Of a DNA stretch of 64,000 nucleotides, positions 18,858 to 27,383 are shown in pieces (position 1 is the stretch's first letter; each line of letters begins with the position of its first letter). The notes under the pieces were generated by a model that did not search any database, had not been told where the DNA came from, and saw only the letters and a list, made by a program, of their open reading frames with translations. The stretch spans positions 8,851,001 to 8,915,000 of the forward strand of contig NZ_CP136624.1 of NCBI RefSeq assembly GCF_032917945.1, written 5' to 3'. This DNA comes from Bradyrhizobium sp. sBnM-33 (GTDB lineage: Bacteria > Pseudomonadota > Alphaproteobacteria > Rhizobiales > Xanthobacteraceae). The translations under genes were made by a program, and so were the position numbers.

Positions 18858-19378
18858 AGATTTGGCCACTGATTGCATCGATCGCATTCGTCACGAGCGT
18901 ACACGCACAGACGCCGTATGCCGGGATGCAGGCGCGCCCGATCAAGGCGCTTTCCGATCAGCAGATTGCCGACCTCGGCGCCGGCCGCGGAATGGGCCTG
19001 GCGCTCGCAGCCGAGCTGAACGGCTATCCGGGGCCATTGCACGTTCTCGAGCTTGCCGACAAGCTCGAACTCTCCACCGAGCAACGCGCCAGCATGCAGC
19101 GCCTGTTCGATTCCATGAAGGCCGAAGCGATGCCGCTGGGCGCCAAGCTGATCGAGCAGGAAGCCGAACTCGACAAGCAGTTTGCCACCCGCACGGTCAC
19201 GCCCGAAAGCTTGAAGGCGTCCACCGCGGCCGTTGCCGCCACGCAAGGGATGCTGCGCGAGACCCATCTGAAATATCATTTGTCGACCGGCAGCATTTTG
19301 ACCCCGTCGCAAATGACCAAGTATGCAGAGTTGCGCGGTTACGGGAGCGGCGGGCACAAGCGACACCATCATCATTGA
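18854..19378 (+). CDS. Small periplasmic Spy/CpxP-like helical protein with His-rich end
   Basis: The 174-residue protein has a signal peptide (1-18, SVHA|QTPY), followed by helices resembling the Spy/CpxP/zinc-resistance family (ELADKLELSTEQRASMQRLFDSMKAE, and a later LTPSQMTKYAELRGY, the LTxxQ-type repeat). Such proteins are periplasmic chaperones or metal sensors. The C-terminus ends in KRHHHH, a possible metal-binding cluster. It is coupled to mepA by a four-base overlap, suggesting a role in envelope maintenance. Confidence 0.75.
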   Translation: MKIWPLIASIAFVTSVHAQTPYAGMQARPIKALSDQQIADLGAGRGMGLALAAELNGYPGPLHVLELADKLELSTEQRASMQRLFDSMKAEAMPLGAKLIEQEAELDKQFATRTVTPESLKASTAAVAATQGMLRETHLKYHLSTGSILTPSQMTKYAELRGYGSGGHKRHHHH

Positions 19379-19420
19379 TAGGGCCGGCAGCTTCAATTGG
19401 TAAATCCACGTCTGAGCCCG

Positions 19421-20191
19421 TTACCTCGACTGCGATCCCGTGGAGCGAGTACTGATCCGCTCTATTAGCTGATCTGGCAGGTCTAGCGCCTCGACTACTC
19501 GCTGGTTCACGGGAGCTTTCATCAGCTCTGCGGGTGTCCCAACTTGCAGGGTTTCTCCCTTATCGATGACGCACATTCGATCCGCGAGGGATGCCGCTTC
19601 ATCGAGATCATGTGTGACCATAACAATCGGGATTTGCATGACCTTCCGTAGCTCGGCAAGTTCGTCGCGGAGCTTGCGCCGGGTGCGACGATCAACAGCG
19701 GAGAAGGGCTCGTCCATAAGCAGCACTGCGGGGCTACGTGCGAGCGCGCGGGCAACGGCAACACGCTGCTGTTCTCCCCCGGACAATGAAGCGGGATATC
19801 GACTATCGAATCCTTGAAGGTGCACAAGAGACAGCAGCTCTTGCGCCTTTGCGTCTCGCGCTGCCTTCGGGCTCCGTCCCAGCGCCGTCGTCACATTTCG
19901 AAGCACTGTCATATGTGGAAACAGGGCATAGCCCTGAAAAACCAAACCCACCGGACGCTCGTGCGGAGGGACATGCACGCCGTTTGCAGCATCAAGCCAA
20001 ACATTGTCTTGGCAGCTAACACGCCCTTCGCGAGGCCGGTAGAGACCTGCGATTGAACGAAGAATAGTGGTCTTGCCGGCCCCCGACGGTCCCACCAAGG
20101 CCAGTAGCTGATTTGGCGCACATGAGAACTCGACATCAAGAGGAATGGGCCCTTCCTGGCGCAACCGAACTTGCAATCCGCTGTCAGGCAT
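19421..20191 (-). CDS. modC: Molybdate ABC transporter ATP-binding protein, short form without MOP domain
   Basis: The 256-residue ATPase has Walker A GPSGAGKTT, signature LSGGEQQRVAVARAL and Walker B VLLMDEPFSAVD. Following modA and modB on the same strand, it is the molybdate (or tungstate) importer ATPase. Typical ModC is about 350 residues with a C-terminal molybdate-binding MOP/TOBE domain; here the protein stops after the ATPase domain. The start at 20191 overlaps the modB stop by eight bases. Codon use is less GC-rich than in neighbouring genes. Confidence 0.85.
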   Translation of the reverse strand: MPDSGLQVRLRQEGPIPLDVEFSCAPNQLLALVGPSGAGKTTILRSIAGLYRPREGRVSCQDNVWLDAANGVHVPPHERPVGLVFQGYALFPHMTVLRNVTTALGRSPKAARDAKAQELLSLVHLQGFDSRYPASLSGGEQQRVAVARALARSPAVLLMDEPFSAVDRRTRRKLRDELAELRKVMQIPIVMVTHDLDEAASLADRMCVIDKGETLQVGTPAELMKAPVNQRVVEALDLPDQLIERISTRSTGSQSR

Positions 20192-20852
20192 AGCGACGTC
20201 CGATCCGAGCAGAAAGAAAGTAGGTGACCGAAAGTGCAAGTAACGAGAGCGCAAGCAGCAACACCGACATGATACCCGCTGCGTTGTTGTCGAATGCCTG
20301 AACTCGATCGTAGATGGCAACAGCAACGGTCCTGGTCTCCCCCGTGATATTGCCCCCGACCATGAGCACTACTCCGAACTCCCCCAGCGTATGGGCGAAT
20401 GCGAGCACCATACCGGTAACGATTCCGGGCCAAGCCAACGGAAGATCGATCGTGAGAAATACTCGCCATGGCGAAAGCCCCGAACAGGCGGCGGCTTCTC
20501 GTATCTCGACCGCAATAGCCTCGAACCCTCGTTGCACAGGCTGCACGACGAAGGGAATGTTTGCGATCAACGAAGCAAGCAACAGCCCTTCGAAGCTGAA
20601 GGCGAGCGGATGACCGCTGATGGCTTGCCAGAGCTGTCCCAAGGGAGAATTGCCGCCAAAGGCTACCAGCAGGTAGTAGCCAAGAACGGTCGGCGGCAAG
20701 ACCAGCGGCAGCGCCAACAACGCCTCAACAAAGCCCTTGCCCTGGAACCGATTGAAGGCGAGCGCCCGGCCGCAGATGATTCCCAACGGCAGAAGGACGA
20801 GCACCGTCAAAGCTCCCAGCTTGAGCGATACAGCAAGGGCCGACCAATCCAT
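20184..20852 (-). CDS. modB: Molybdate ABC transporter permease
   Basis: The 222-residue protein has five to six membrane segments and the binding-protein-dependent permease EAA loop (EIREAAACSGLSPWRVFLTIDLPLAWPGI). The segment LALPLVLPPTVLGYYLL is characteristic of ModB. The start at 20852 (MDWSALAVSLKLG) lies two bases after the modA stop; a longer open frame to 21158 overlaps modA and is rejected. It is the membrane channel for the modABC importer. Confidence 0.92.
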   Translation of the reverse strand: MDWSALAVSLKLGALTVLVLLPLGIICGRALAFNRFQGKGFVEALLALPLVLPPTVLGYYLLVAFGGNSPLGQLWQAISGHPLAFSFEGLLLASLIANIPFVVQPVQRGFEAIAVEIREAAACSGLSPWRVFLTIDLPLAWPGIVTGMVLAFAHTLGEFGVVLMVGGNITGETRTVAVAIYDRVQAFDNNAAGIMSVLLLALSLLALSVTYFLSARIGRRYA

Positions 20853-20854
20853 AT

Positions 20855-21637
20855 TTAGGACGCTTCGCCAGGCAGGATGAACCCAAACTTGCGGAATACC
20901 ACGCGGGCTGCTGGCATCTGGACGTAGCGATAAAATTCTCTGGTTACAGGGGTCGCGTTTTTCATCAAGACCATCCGCTGTCGCAACGGCTGATGCCATT
21001 CGGCAGGAATCAGAACAAATGAGCCGAGCGAGCTGACGGCCGGCGCAAGCGCGAGCGAATAGGCAAAGATGCCGCCTTGCGCCGCCCCCGATGTCGCGAA
21101 CTGCGCCGCTTGTGAAACGTTCTCTCCCAACACGAGCTTTGGCTTGATCACGTCCCACAGACCTCGATTCCTCAACGCCTGTTCAGCGGCGCGCCCGTAG
21201 GGGGCGTGCTCGGGATTAGCAATTGCAAATTTCTGTATGCGACCATCTACGGTTGCCGCGCTAACATCATCGAGCTGACCGTCTGCTCTAACGGGAGAGC
21301 CCTTCGGAACGAAGAGAACAATGCGGCCCTCCGCGTAGAGGATGCCACGATCCATTGTCTTGCCTGCGTCTGCGAGCTGGAAAACAAAACCTTCGTCAGC
21401 CGACATGAACATTTCGAATGGCGCGCCCTGTTGCAACTGGCGCGCAAAATTGCCCGATGACCCGAAGTTCAGTCGCACCTCCTGGTGAGTCTCGGCTTTG
21501 AATTTGGCAGCGACCTCCTCCAATGCAAACTTTAGATCCGACGCAGCAGCGATAGTTGGAGTCTCTTGCGCGTGAACTCCGCTTGCGGCAATCGTTCCAA
21601 ATAGGATCAGCAGAAGGCGTGAGAGGAAGTGAGGCAT
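20855..21637 (-). CDS. modA: Molybdate ABC transporter substrate-binding protein
   Basis: The 260-residue secreted protein has a signal peptide (1-23, GVHA|QETP) and ModA signatures: AAASDLKFALEEVAAKF, FGSSGNFARQLQQGAPFEMFMSAD, and YAEGRIVLFVP. It captures molybdate or tungstate in the periplasm. A ribosome site GGGAG lies just before the ATG at 21637. Sampled 60-base lines in modA-modB are about 55-60% GC by hand count against about 70% in the adjacent ilvD, which suggests transfer from another source. Confidence 0.92.
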   Translation of the reverse strand: MPHFLSRLLLILFGTIAASGVHAQETPTIAAASDLKFALEEVAAKFKAETHQEVRLNFGSSGNFARQLQQGAPFEMFMSADEGFVFQLADAGKTMDRGILYAEGRIVLFVPKGSPVRADGQLDDVSAATVDGRIQKFAIANPEHAPYGRAAEQALRNRGLWDVIKPKLVLGENVSQAAQFATSGAAQGGIFAYSLALAPAVSSLGSFVLIPAEWHQPLRQRMVLMKNATPVTREFYRYVQMPAARVVFRKFGFILPGEAS

Positions 21638-21810
21638 GATGGCTCCCTGCGCAAGCGCGTACGTGTTCAATCGACGGGATTGAGTGCGCTCGTTGCCATC
21701 GTAACGAGACAGCACGGCGGCTTACGGCTCACCGTGCGGATGCATACAATCCTAGCATATAGAAATGGGAGCGCGAGAGGCAAGTTTGTTCGGTTTGAGC
21801 AAATCTGCGT

Positions 21811-21904
21811 TGCAGCCGTGGAGCTGCGTCAGTTCGCGACGCAGATCGTGATGCTCAAGCGCGGCCGCGTCACCGCGCTCGGCAGCGTCAAGGTGCTGAC
21901 GTAG
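21811..21904 (+). pseudogene. 3' remnant of a second modC-like ABC ATPase gene
   Basis: On the plus strand, opposite to the intact mod operon, a frame reads VELRQFATQIVMLKRGRVTALG and ends SVKVLT followed by TAG (21901-21903). This matches the end of an ABC ATPase domain (DEVRxLA-x-x-IVxLxxGRVxxxG). It is most like ModC because the aligned residues continue into the start of the regulatory part. No Walker motifs remain upstream. It looks like the scrap of an earlier, higher-GC modC that the present operon replaced or landed beside. Confidence 0.5.
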
Positions 21905-21944
21905 CGCGTCCTGAGCTAGATAAGGGCAACCGCGACGAGACTGC

Positions 21945-22076
21945 CCTCCCTCTCCCGCTTGCGGGAGGGCCGGGGTGGGGTGTCGCCACGAGTCACACTG
22001 CCCGTGTGGATAGAGCTTCCCCCACCCGGATCGCATCTACGATGCGATCCGACCTCCCCCGCAAGCGGGAGAGGTG
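21945..22076. repeat. Intergenic palindromic repeat (CTCTCCCGCTTGCGGGAG type)
   Basis: The element starts with a hairpin CCTCTCCCGCTTGCGGGAGG (about 21949-21968), contains a second palindrome GGATCGCATC-TAC-GATGCGATCC (about 22028-22050) and ends with CCCGCAAGCGGGAGAGG (22058-22074), which is inverted relative to the start. This resembles a widespread intergenic repeat seen after genes in Rhizobiales. It lies just downstream of ilvD. Confidence 0.7.
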
Positions 22077-22086
22077 AAGAAGTTCG

Positions 22087-23931
22087 TCACTCCGGCACAA
22101 TCCGCACCGCACCGCGGGCGGCGCTCGTCGTCAGCGCCGCGTAGGCTTTCAGCGCCATCGTCAGGTTGCGGCTGCGCTTCTTGGCGGGCTTCCAGGCGTC
22201 CGCCCCGCGGGCCAGCATGGCTTCGCGGCGCTTCGCCAGCGTGGCGTCATCGACCACGAGGCTGATCGAGCGCGCGGGGATGTCGATCTTGATCAGGTCG
22301 CCGTCTTCCACGAGGCCGATCAGACCGCCTTCGGCGGCTTCTGGCGAGATGTGGCCGATCGACAGGCCCGAGGAGCCGCCGGAGAAGCGGCCATCGGTGA
22401 TCAGCGCACAGACCTTTCCGAGTCCCTTCGATTTCAGATAGCTGGTCGGATACAGCATCTCCTGCATGCCGGGCCCGCCGCGCGGTCCCTCATAGCGGAC
22501 AACGACGACGTCGCCGGCCTTGATCTTGCCGCCCAAAATGCCCTCGACCGCCGCGTCCTGGCTTTCAAAAATCCGCGCCGGTCCTTCGAACTTCAAAATA
22601 CTCTCGTCGACGCCGGCGGTCTTCACGATACAGCCGTCGAGCGCGAGATTGCCCGAGAGCACTGCGAGGCCACCGTCCTTGGAGAAGGCGTGCGCGGCGT
22701 CGCGGATGCAGCCGGTGGCGCGGTCGGTATCGAGTTCCTCGAACCGGCGCTCCTGGCTGAACGCGACCTGCGTCGGCACGTTGCCCGGCGCCGCCGTGAA
22801 GAATTTGCGAACGCTTTCGCTCTTGGTGCGCACGATATCCCAGCGGCCGAGCGCGTCTTCCAGCGTCTTGCTGTGAACCATCGGCAGGCCGCGGTTCAAC
22901 AGTCCGGCGCGATCGAGTTCGCCGAGGATGGCCATCACGCCGCCGGCGCGGTGAACGTCTTCCAGATGCACGTCCGCTACCGATGGCGCCACCTTGCACA
23001 GCACCGGCACGCGGCGCGACAGCCGGTCGATGTCCAGCATCGTGAACGGCACCTTGCCTTCGTAAGCCGCCGCCAGCAGGTGCAGCACCGTGTTGGTCGA
23101 TCCGCCCATGGCGATGTCGAGCGTCATCGCGTTCTCGAACGCCTTGAAGTTTGCGATCGTCCGCGGCAGCGCGGTTTCGTCCTCCTGCTCGTAGTAGCGC
23201 CGCGCCAGATCGACGATCAGATGGCCGGCTTCGACGAACAATCCCCTGCGGTCGGCATGCGTCGCCAGCACCGAACCGTTGCCAGGCAGCGCCAAGCCCA
23301 GCGCCTCGGTGAGGCAGTTCATGGAATTGGCCGTAAACATGCCCGAGCACGAGCCGCAGGTCGGGCACGCCGAGCGCTCGATCACTTCCACATGGGCGTC
23401 GCTGACGCTGGTATCGGCCGCGGCGACCATGGCGTCGATCAGGTCGACCGCGCGGACCTTGCCCTTGAGGTTGACCTTGCCGGATTCCATCGGGCCGCCG
23501 GAGACGAACACGGTCGGGATGTTGATGCGCAGCGCCGCCATCAGCATGCCGGGCGTGATCTTGTCGCAGTTGGAGATACAGACCATCGCGTCGGCGCAAT
23601 GCGCGTTGACCATGTACTCGACGCTGTCGGCGATGATTTCGCGCGAGGGCAGGCTGTAGAGCATGCCGTCATGGCCCATCGCGATGCCGTCGTCGACCGC
23701 GATGGTGTTGAACTCCTTGGCAACGCCGCCCGCCTTCTCGATCTCGCGTGCGACGAGTTGGCCGAGATCCTTCAGGTGCACATGGCCGGGCACGAACTGG
23801 GTGAAGGAGTTGACCACCGCAATGATCGGCTTGCCAAAGTCCTCGTTCTTCATCCCGGTGGCGCGCCAGAGCCCGCGGGCGCCCGCCATGTTGCGGCCGT
23901 GGGTCGTGGTTCGGGAACGATAGGCGGGCAT
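22087..23931 (-). CDS. ilvD: Dihydroxy-acid dehydratase
   Basis: The 614-residue enzyme carries the IlvD/Edd signatures [31 protein letters not shown] and [20 protein letters not shown] plus [11 protein letters not shown]. The cysteines around residues 122 and 195 hold the Fe-S cluster. It makes 2-oxo acids in valine and isoleucine synthesis. The N-terminus ([22 protein letters not shown]) and length match the enterobacterial-type enzyme. It is a single gene here, not in an ilv operon. Confidence 0.97.
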   Translation of the reverse strand: MPAYRSRTTTHGRNMAGARGLWRATGMKNEDFGKPIIAVVNSFTQFVPGHVHLKDLGQLVAREIEKAGGVAKEFNTIAVDDGIAMGHDGMLYSLPSREIIADSVEYMVNAHCADAMVCISNCDKITPGMLMAALRINIPTVFVSGGPMESGKVNLKGKVRAVDLIDAMVAAADTSVSDAHVEVIERSACPTCGSCSGMFTANSMNCLTEALGLALPGNGSVLATHADRRGLFVEAGHLIVDLARRYYEQEDETALPRTIANFKAFENAMTLDIAMGGSTNTVLHLLAAAYEGKVPFTMLDIDRLSRRVPVLCKVAPSVADVHLEDVHRAGGVMAILGELDRAGLLNRGLPMVHSKTLEDALGRWDIVRTKSESVRKFFTAAPGNVPTQVAFSQERRFEELDTDRATGCIRDAAHAFSKDGGLAVLSGNLALDGCIVKTAGVDESILKFEGPARIFESQDAAVEGILGGKIKAGDVVVVRYEGPRGGPGMQEMLYPTSYLKSKGLGKVCALITDGRFSGGSSGLSIGHISPEAAEGGLIGLVEDGDLIKIDIPARSISLVVDDATLAKRREAMLARGADAWKPAKKRSRNLTMALKAYAALTTSAARGAVRIVPE

Positions 23932-24066
23932 GATCTATCCTTCTTGGATCGGGAAAGGCGTCTTTTAGACGGTAAGCCCGGCCGCTCAAAGCGGCTTGGT
24001 GCAGGGTCGCCATGCGCAGGCATGCTCAAAACGGGACAGGAGCCAACGCCCCTGCCCCGGCTACCG

Positions 24067-25260
24067 CTAGACGACCTCGCGCGTGCGCAGTTCCGCGATC
24101 GCAGCTACGTCGTAGCCGAGCGAGGCCAGCACCTCGTCGGTGTGGGCGCCGAGCGCGGGCGCCATGCGGTCGAGCCGTCCGCCGCCATGGGCGAGCTGAA
24201 AGCCGCTGCCGGCAAAGCGCAGGCGGCCATAGGGCGTATCGATCTCCTGAATGGCACCGCGCGCGGCGATCTGCGGGTGGTCGATCACCTCCTCAATCTT
24301 CCAGATGCTGGCACAGGGCGCGCCTGCGGCTTCCAGGAGCTTTTCCCACTCGCGCGGGTCCTTCTTCGATAGCGCCTCCTCGATGATGGCCCGCAGCGCC
24401 GGCTCGTTTTCCTGCCGGGCAAACCAGTCGACGAAACGCGGATCCTCCAGCGCATCGGCGCGGCCGAGCGCCGTCATCAGCGCGTGGTATTGCTTCTCGC
24501 TGTTGACTGCGAGCAGCAGATAGCCGTCGCCGGCCTTGAACAAATTGGCGGTCGGCCTTCGGCTCACGGCCTGATTGCCGGAAAGCTGCTGGCGGTGGCC
24601 AGCGACTGAATAGTCCGCGACTTGCCCGGACAGGAACGCCAGCGTCGCCTCCAGCATGGAGACGTCGACCAACTGGCCCTTGCCGGTATGGGTGCGCTGG
24701 AACAGCGCGCTCGACACGCCGAAGGCTGCGGTCGCGCCCGACAGGACGTCGCAGACCGCGAAGCCCGCGCGCGTCGGCCCGGTCTCAGGATGGCCGGTGA
24801 TCGACATGATGCCCGACAGCGCCTGGATCTTGCCATCATAGCCGGCGCCCAGCCGCTCGGGACCGGTCTGGCCGAAGCCGGAGATGGCGCAATAGATCAG
24901 CCGCGGATTAATGGCCGAGAGCGCAGCGTAGCCGATGCCGAGCTTGTCCATCACGCCGGGGCGAAAATTCTCCATCACCACATCGGCTTGGGTTGCGAGC
25001 TGTTTGACGATGGTGATCGCCTCCGGCCTCGAGAGATCTAGAGTGAGGCTGCGCTTGTTGCCGTTGATCGCTTGCCAGCCGGGAGCCAGCCCCCGCTCGG
25101 CCCATTCGCGGCTCAGCGGCGTGCGGCGCATGTCCTCGCCCTCGCGCCGCTCCACCTTAATGACGTCGGCCCCGAGCAGCGCGAGCTGGTAGCTCGCATA
25201 GGGGCCAGCCAGCACCTGCGTGAAGTCGAGAATCTTCACGCCTTCAAACGGTCGGGTCAC
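24067..25260 (-). CDS. CaiB/BaiF-family CoA transferase
   Basis: The 397-residue class III CoA transferase shows FEGVKILDFTQVLAGPYASYQLALLGADVIKVE at the N-terminus and GYDGKIQALSGIMSITG with the catalytic aspartate (GYD). It moves CoA between carboxylic acids such as formyl-, oxalyl- or carnitine-type substrates. The start is the GTG at 25260, preceded by GGAGGAAAT. A GrdB-like gene lies upstream on the same strand, separated by a palindromic repeat, so a shared pathway is possible but unproven. Confidence 0.92.
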   Translation of the reverse strand: MTRPFEGVKILDFTQVLAGPYASYQLALLGADVIKVERREGEDMRRTPLSREWAERGLAPGWQAINGNKRSLTLDLSRPEAITIVKQLATQADVVMENFRPGVMDKLGIGYAALSAINPRLIYCAISGFGQTGPERLGAGYDGKIQALSGIMSITGHPETGPTRAGFAVCDVLSGATAAFGVSSALFQRTHTGKGQLVDVSMLEATLAFLSGQVADYSVAGHRQQLSGNQAVSRRPTANLFKAGDGYLLLAVNSEKQYHALMTALGRADALEDPRFVDWFARQENEPALRAIIEEALSKKDPREWEKLLEAAGAPCASIWKIEEVIDHPQIAARGAIQEIDTPYGRLRFAGSGFQLAHGGGRLDRMAPALGAHTDEVLASLGYDVAAIAELRTREVV

Positions 25261-25281
25261 GTCTATTTCCTCCTGATTCTT

Positions 25282-25409
25282 CCCTCTCCCCTTGTGGAGA
25301 AGGTGGACGCGACGCGCGGAGCGTCGCGGACGGGTTTGTCTCCGCGGAGAGAACCCTTCATCCGGCGCGGACTTCGTTCGCGCCACCTTCTCCCACAAGG
25401 GAGAAAGGG
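25282..25409. repeat. Intergenic palindromic repeat (CCCTCTCCCCTTGTGGAGAAGG type)
   Basis: The arms CCCTCTCCCCTTGTGGAG...GGTGG (25282-25306) and CCACC...CACAAGGGAGAAAGGG (25383-25409) are imperfect reverse complements. An inner palindrome (GCGACGCGCGGAGCGTCGC) lies between. The element fills the gap between the GrdB-like stop and the CoA transferase start. Similar elements are frequent in rhizobial genomes. Confidence 0.7.
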
Positions 25410-25411
25410 CG

Positions 25412-26341
25412 TCACGCCGCCCGGTTACCGCGCGCGATTTCCTTCTGCTTGTCGAACTCGGCGCGACGCCGCGCCAGTTCTTCCGGGCTCATCTGCGAGA
25501 CGTTGTTGTAGTCGAGCTTCCAGGAAGCATCTTCGCTCCAGCGCAGCGGCGACTGCATCGTGGTGCGCGCGCCGGGCGCGGATTCGAGCAGCCGCAGCGC
25601 CAGTTCGAGCGTCAGCGCCTGCGACTCCAAATCGTGCGGCTTGCCGGCGGAATTGCCGAGCGGGAAATCCGAGAACAGGAAGCGCGGCGCGGCCGCATGT
25701 TCGACGATATCCTTGGCGCAGCCCATTACCACGGTGGCGATCCCATTGGCTTCGAGATGGCGCGCGACCAGCGCGGAGGTCTGATGGCAGACCGGGCAGT
25801 TCGGAACGATCACGGCGGCATCGACCTTGTCGGCGAGGCAGCGGGCTAGGATGTCGGGCGCATCGACGTCGATGGTGACGCGGTGACTGCGATTGGTCGG
25901 CGCGCCGAAGAAGCGCGGCGCGACTTCGCCGATCCGCCCGGCGGCCCTGGCCTTCAGAAGCTGTGGCAGCGGAAACCAGGTGCCGCTGTCGGTGGCCGTA
26001 GTGTGCTTGCGGTCATAGCCGATATGCGAGATGCGCAAATCGTGCTCTTTCGAGGTGTCGCCGTCATAGACTTGGTAGAACTTGGCGCTGCCGTTGTACG
26101 CCGCGCCCGGTCCCTGATCGCCCTTGGTGGGATCATACTGGGCCGCCGTGGTGACGATGGTGACGCGCGATTGCGCCAGCGGCTTTTTCAGCGGCTGGAA
26201 CGGCGCGTCGACATAATGCGCCCAGCGGTAGGGCGTGGTGTAGCCGATCGCCGCGTAGTAGTCGCGGGTCCGCTGCATATAGGGAACGGCAGAATCATAA
26301 TCGGGCGCAAAACCGAGCTGGTCGTCAGAGGGGCCGGACAT
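25412..26341 (-). CDS. GrdB-like (glycine/sarcosine/betaine reductase component B family) protein
   Basis: The 309-residue protein resembles the selenoprotein B component of anaerobic glycine/betaine reductases. The redox site appears as PNCPVCHQTSALVARHLEANG, a CPVC motif where the clostridial enzymes carry selenocysteine; no UGA codon is involved here. The start at 26341 (MSGPSDDQLGFAPDYD) has the ribosome site GCAGGAGAGA. Partners GrdA and GrdC are absent, so the classical acetyl-phosphate-yielding reaction is unlikely. The true substrate is unknown; the nearby CoA transferase is the only hint. Confidence 0.7.
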   Translation of the reverse strand: MSGPSDDQLGFAPDYDSAVPYMQRTRDYYAAIGYTTPYRWAHYVDAPFQPLKKPLAQSRVTIVTTAAQYDPTKGDQGPGAAYNGSAKFYQVYDGDTSKEHDLRISHIGYDRKHTTATDSGTWFPLPQLLKARAAGRIGEVAPRFFGAPTNRSHRVTIDVDAPDILARCLADKVDAAVIVPNCPVCHQTSALVARHLEANGIATVVMGCAKDIVEHAAAPRFLFSDFPLGNSAGKPHDLESQALTLELALRLLESAPGARTTMQSPLRWSEDASWKLDYNNVSQMSPEELARRRAEFDKQKEIARGNRAA

Positions 26342-26522
26342 TGTTGTGTCTCTCCTGCGTTTCCACCGTGCGGCCGTGAAGCGGGCCTTGTCCCGCAAGC
26401 TAATGACACTCCGTTCATTCCTCAACTGCGGATATTGCATCAGACCTGCGCGGGATCGGTTCCTGAGCGCACGAATGCAGGCTGGATGGCATTGAACGAT
26501 TGCTGCGTGCTGCAGGTCACAC

Positions 26523-26538
26523 GTGAACGCGCGTTCAC
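26523..26538. promoter_or_regulatory. Perfect 16-base palindrome upstream of His-rich protein
   Basis: GTGAACGCGCGTTCAC is a perfect palindrome 80 bases before the ATG at 26618 and within the 276-base divergent region with the GrdB-like gene. Its length and symmetry suit a dimeric repressor such as a TetR-type protein. No regulator gene is adjacent. Confidence 0.45.
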
Positions 26539-26617
26539 AAAAATCCCTCGAACTTTCTCCACCCCGGCCGCGTCTCACAGGCATATCAGGCAATCACGCC
26601 TGGATTGGAGAATGTAA

Positions 26618-26899
26618 ATGCTTCGCAAGATTACCCTCGCTGCCGTCGCCGCCATTGCCATGACCGCGGCTGCGGTCGCACCGGCGTCCGCCGGCGGCAA
26701 GCATGGTGGCCATCACGGCCACGGCCACGGTCACGGTCATCACGGCCACGGTCACCATGGGCATGGCCATCATGGGCATGGTCACTGGGGCCATCGCCAC
26801 TTTGGAACATCGTTCTATGTTGGCGGGAGCTGCTACAAGACCATCTTCACCAAGTATGGTCCGCGTACCGTGTACGTCTGCGCTCCCTACATCTATTGA
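26618..26899 (+). CDS. Small secreted histidine/glycine-rich protein
   Basis: The 93-residue protein has a signal peptide (1-24, APASA|GGKHG), then HGHGHGHGHHGHGHH-type repeats from about 28 to 60, and a C-terminal region YVGGSCYKTIFTKYGPRTVYVCAPY with two cysteines. The His/Gly repeats could bind metal ions such as Ni, Cu or Zn in the periplasm. The ribosome site GGAGAA precedes the start. A strong terminator follows, and a 16-base palindrome lies upstream. Metal handling is inferred from composition only. Confidence 0.85.
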   Translation: MLRKITLAAVAAIAMTAAAVAPASAGGKHGGHHGHGHGHGHHGHGHHGHGHHGHGHWGHRHFGTSFYVGGSCYKTIFTKYGPRTVYVCAPYIY

Positions 26900-26920
26900 G
26901 GGCGCATTGCAGATGACGGG

Positions 26921-26950
26921 AAGGCCTCAGCCGACGGCTGGGGCCTTTTT
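26921..26950 (+). terminator. Rho-independent terminator
   Basis: AAGGCC-T-CAGCC-GAC-GGCTG-G-GGCCTT forms a stable hairpin followed by TTTTT, 21 bases after the His-rich protein stop. Confidence 0.85.
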
Positions 26951-26986
26951 GTTTGTTGAAACGCTCCTCAGCCGCCAGCTTTCGAT

Positions 26987-27012
26987 GGAACTGAAGAGCT
27001 TGAGAACTCGTT
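26987..27012 (+). promoter_or_regulatory. EcfG (general stress) promoter candidate upstream of dodecin
   Basis: GGAAC at 26987-26991 and CGTT at 27009-27012 are separated by 17 bases, matching the GGAAC-N16/17-CGTT consensus. It lies 85 bases before the dodecin ATG and after the preceding terminator, so dodecin has its own transcription unit. Confidence 0.6.
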
Positions 27013-27097
27013 CAGAATGGACACGCTCCTGATCGCATCAGAATTTTGAACAGGAGGATGCAGGCGCAGGCACCAATCGCCGCAACGGAGGTTAGCA

Positions 27098-27325
27098 ATG
27101 CCGCATACCGCTGGAACGACGGATCACGTCTACAAGATCCTGGATCTCGTCGGATCTTCCGAAAAGAGCATCGAGGAAGCAATTCAGAACGCCATCACCC
27201 GCGCATCAAAAACCATTCGCGAAATGAAATGGTTCGAAGTCGTGCAGACCAGAGGCCATATCGAAAATGGATCTGTTCGTCATTACCAGGTCACCTTGCG
27301 GGTCGGGTTTACGCTGGAGGAGTAA
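27098..27325 (+). CDS. Dodecin, flavin-storage protein
   Basis: The 75-residue protein shows the dodecin signature: [37 protein letters not shown] (with the flavin-stacking tryptophan) and [19 protein letters not shown]. Dodecins form hollow twelve-subunit shells that bind riboflavin or FMN and protect against flavin-driven photo-damage. The ribosome site ACGGAGG precedes the ATG. An EcfG-type promoter upstream suggests stress induction. It converges with the K+/H+ antiporter gene. Confidence 0.93.
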   Translation: MPHTAGTTDHVYKILDLVGSSEKSIEEAIQNAITRASKTIREMKWFEVVQTRGHIENGSVRHYQVTLRVGFTLEE

Positions 27326-27383
27326 GTCCCGGTGAAGTGGCGGCGCCAGCGCTAGCGGACTTGGAGGAGCGGCGCCGACGGAA

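Larger units (their letters stand above)
21638..22086. other. Non-coding stretch between modA and ilvD
   Basis: This 449-base gap contains the mod promoter region (AT-richer part near 21740-21775), the modC remnant at about 21811-21904 and a palindromic repeat at 21945-22076. I see no intact gene. No clear ModE-type operator was found. Confidence 0.6.

Noticed and set aside
20184..21158. 324-residue version of modB
   Set aside because: The extension overlaps modA and is Arg/Cys-rich noise; MDWSALAVSLKLG at 20852 matches the family.
22351..24372. 673-codon open frame on the plus strand
   Set aside because: It lies wholly antisense to ilvD and runs past it over unrelated DNA; its composition is Arg/His/Gln-rich low-complexity typical of antisense frames in high-GC DNA.
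26618..26899. GC-rich His codon repeats considered as a CRISPR-like or tandem DNA repeat
   Set aside because: The units are short, run in coding phase, and lie inside a clear secreted-protein gene.
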